NCBI GenBank assembly: GCA_021608145.1
Contig: JAKIHM010000004.1
Coordinates: 81,556-145,555, forward strand
Reading direction: 5' to 3'
DNA: 64,000 bases
DNA from: Thermovorax subterraneus
GTDB taxonomy: Bacteria > Bacillota > Thermosediminibacteria > Thermosediminibacterales > Thermosediminibacteraceae
The notes below the pieces were generated by a model. It worked only from the letters and a program-made list of their open reading frames with translations. It was not told the origin of the DNA and searched no databases. This document shows positions 63,574-64,000 of this stretch, piece after piece. The position numbers were made by a program, and so were the translations under genes. Numbering within the stretch: the first letter of the stretch is position 1; each line of letters begins with the position of its first letter.

Positions 63574-64000
63574 ATGGAAACGATGCAACAAAAACTTGAA
63601 GAGCTCAGGCAAAGAAGGGAACAAGTAAGGCTAGGCGGCGGAGAAAAGAGGATAAAAAAGCAGCACGAAAGCGGAAAACTCACAGCGAGAGAAAGGATAG
63701 AAAAGCTGCTCGACGAAGGGAGCTTCGTGGAAATCGACGCCTTTGTAGAACACCGATGCATAGACTTTGACATGGCGGACACCAAAGCCCCCGGTGAAGG
63801 CGTGGTCACAGGCTACGGCACCATAAACGGCAGATTGGTATTCATCTTTGCCCAGGACTTCACAGTAATAGGCGGCTCCCTTGGCGAAATGCACGCCGCA
63901 AAAATATGCAAGGTTATGGACATGGCCATGAAGATGGGAGCGCCCTTAATAGGCCTGAACGATTCCGGCGGAGCGAGGATCCAGGAAGGCGTAGATGCAT
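63574..64000 (+). CDS. Acyl-CoA carboxyltransferase / decarboxylase alpha-type subunit (5' part)
   Basis: The frame is open from ATG 63574 to the window end. [80 protein letters not shown] and [18 protein letters not shown] are the N-terminal part of the carboxyltransferase family. The family covers propionyl-CoA carboxylase beta and methylmalonyl-CoA decarboxylase alpha (MmdA). In an anaerobe the Na+-pumping MmdA or transcarboxylase role is plausible. Remaining genes lie beyond the window. AAAGGG is about eight bases before ATG. Confidence 0.88.
   Translation, partial: METMQQKLEELRQRREQVRLGGGEKRIKKQHESGKLTARERIEKLLDEGSFVEIDAFVEHRCIDFDMADTKAPGEGVVTGYGTINGRLVFIFAQDFTVIGGSLGEMHAAKICKVMDMAMKMGAPLIGLNDSGGARIQEGVDA

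Overview
The window reads as the right-hand flank of a bacterial replication origin in a low-GC, Gram-positive, strictly anaerobic and probably spore-forming firmicute. It opens with yidD-yidC-jag-mnmE-mnmG-rsmG-noc-soj-parB, the order found next to dnaA/oriC in Firmicutes, and almost every gene is on the + strand, as expected for a leading strand leaving oriC. The anaerobic character comes from HydG ([FeFe]-hydrogenase maturation), a tungsten-type aldehyde:ferredoxin oxidoreductase and a molybdopterin oxidoreductase. The forespore protein YyaC suggests sporulation. The gene mix resembles thermophilic clostridia (Thermoanaerobacterales/Thermosediminibacterales), but that placement is inference.

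Layout. 1-8.1 kb: membrane insertion, tRNA modification and chromosome segregation genes, ending with a perfect parS. 8.2-9.9 kb: hydG behind a long structured leader. 10-18 kb: a desulfurase, cell-envelope genes (M23 peptidase, bactofilin, lipid kinase, CvpA, MscS) and YedF. 17.9-24.2 kb: the replication/translation block rpsF-ssb-rpsR and yybS-gdpP-rplI-dnaB, plus a Crp-family regulator. 24.4-27.5 kb: a flavoprotein, purA and tRNA-Lys/Glu/Gly. 27.7-31.2 kb: soluble chemoreceptor, M1 peptidase, EamA exporter. 31.2-43.4 kb: the WalRK cell-wall locus with likely WalR boxes, interrupted by a larA/M28/DUF362 insertion and ending with an htrA remnant and rlmH. A perfect Noc-binding palindrome lies at the end of larA. 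43.5-50.9 kb: mgtE, a molybdopterin enzyme, a flavin-reductase gene broken by a stop codon, regulators and glnA.

50.9-63.2 kb is the accessory region of most interest: a GntR-controlled catabolic cluster (GntR, MoaD-like protein, RraA-like aldolase, Ldh2 dehydrogenase, AOR, cupin, TRAP transporter QMP, two Zn-dehydrogenases, an IolN-like creatininase-fold hydrolase and a TIM-barrel epimerase). The palindrome TGATATATCA is found at the GntR promoter, between the -35 and -10 of the operon promoter, and upstream of the hydrolase. I read the cluster as TRAP-driven uptake of a sugar acid or cyclitol derivative, its oxidation, isomerisation, hydrolysis and aldol cleavage, with AOR moving aldehyde electrons to ferredoxin. 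The substrate is not known from sequence.

The window ends inside a biotin-type acyl-CoA carboxyltransferase gene preceded by a 380-bp non-coding stretch containing an H-type pseudoknot candidate and two copies of an operator-like palindrome.
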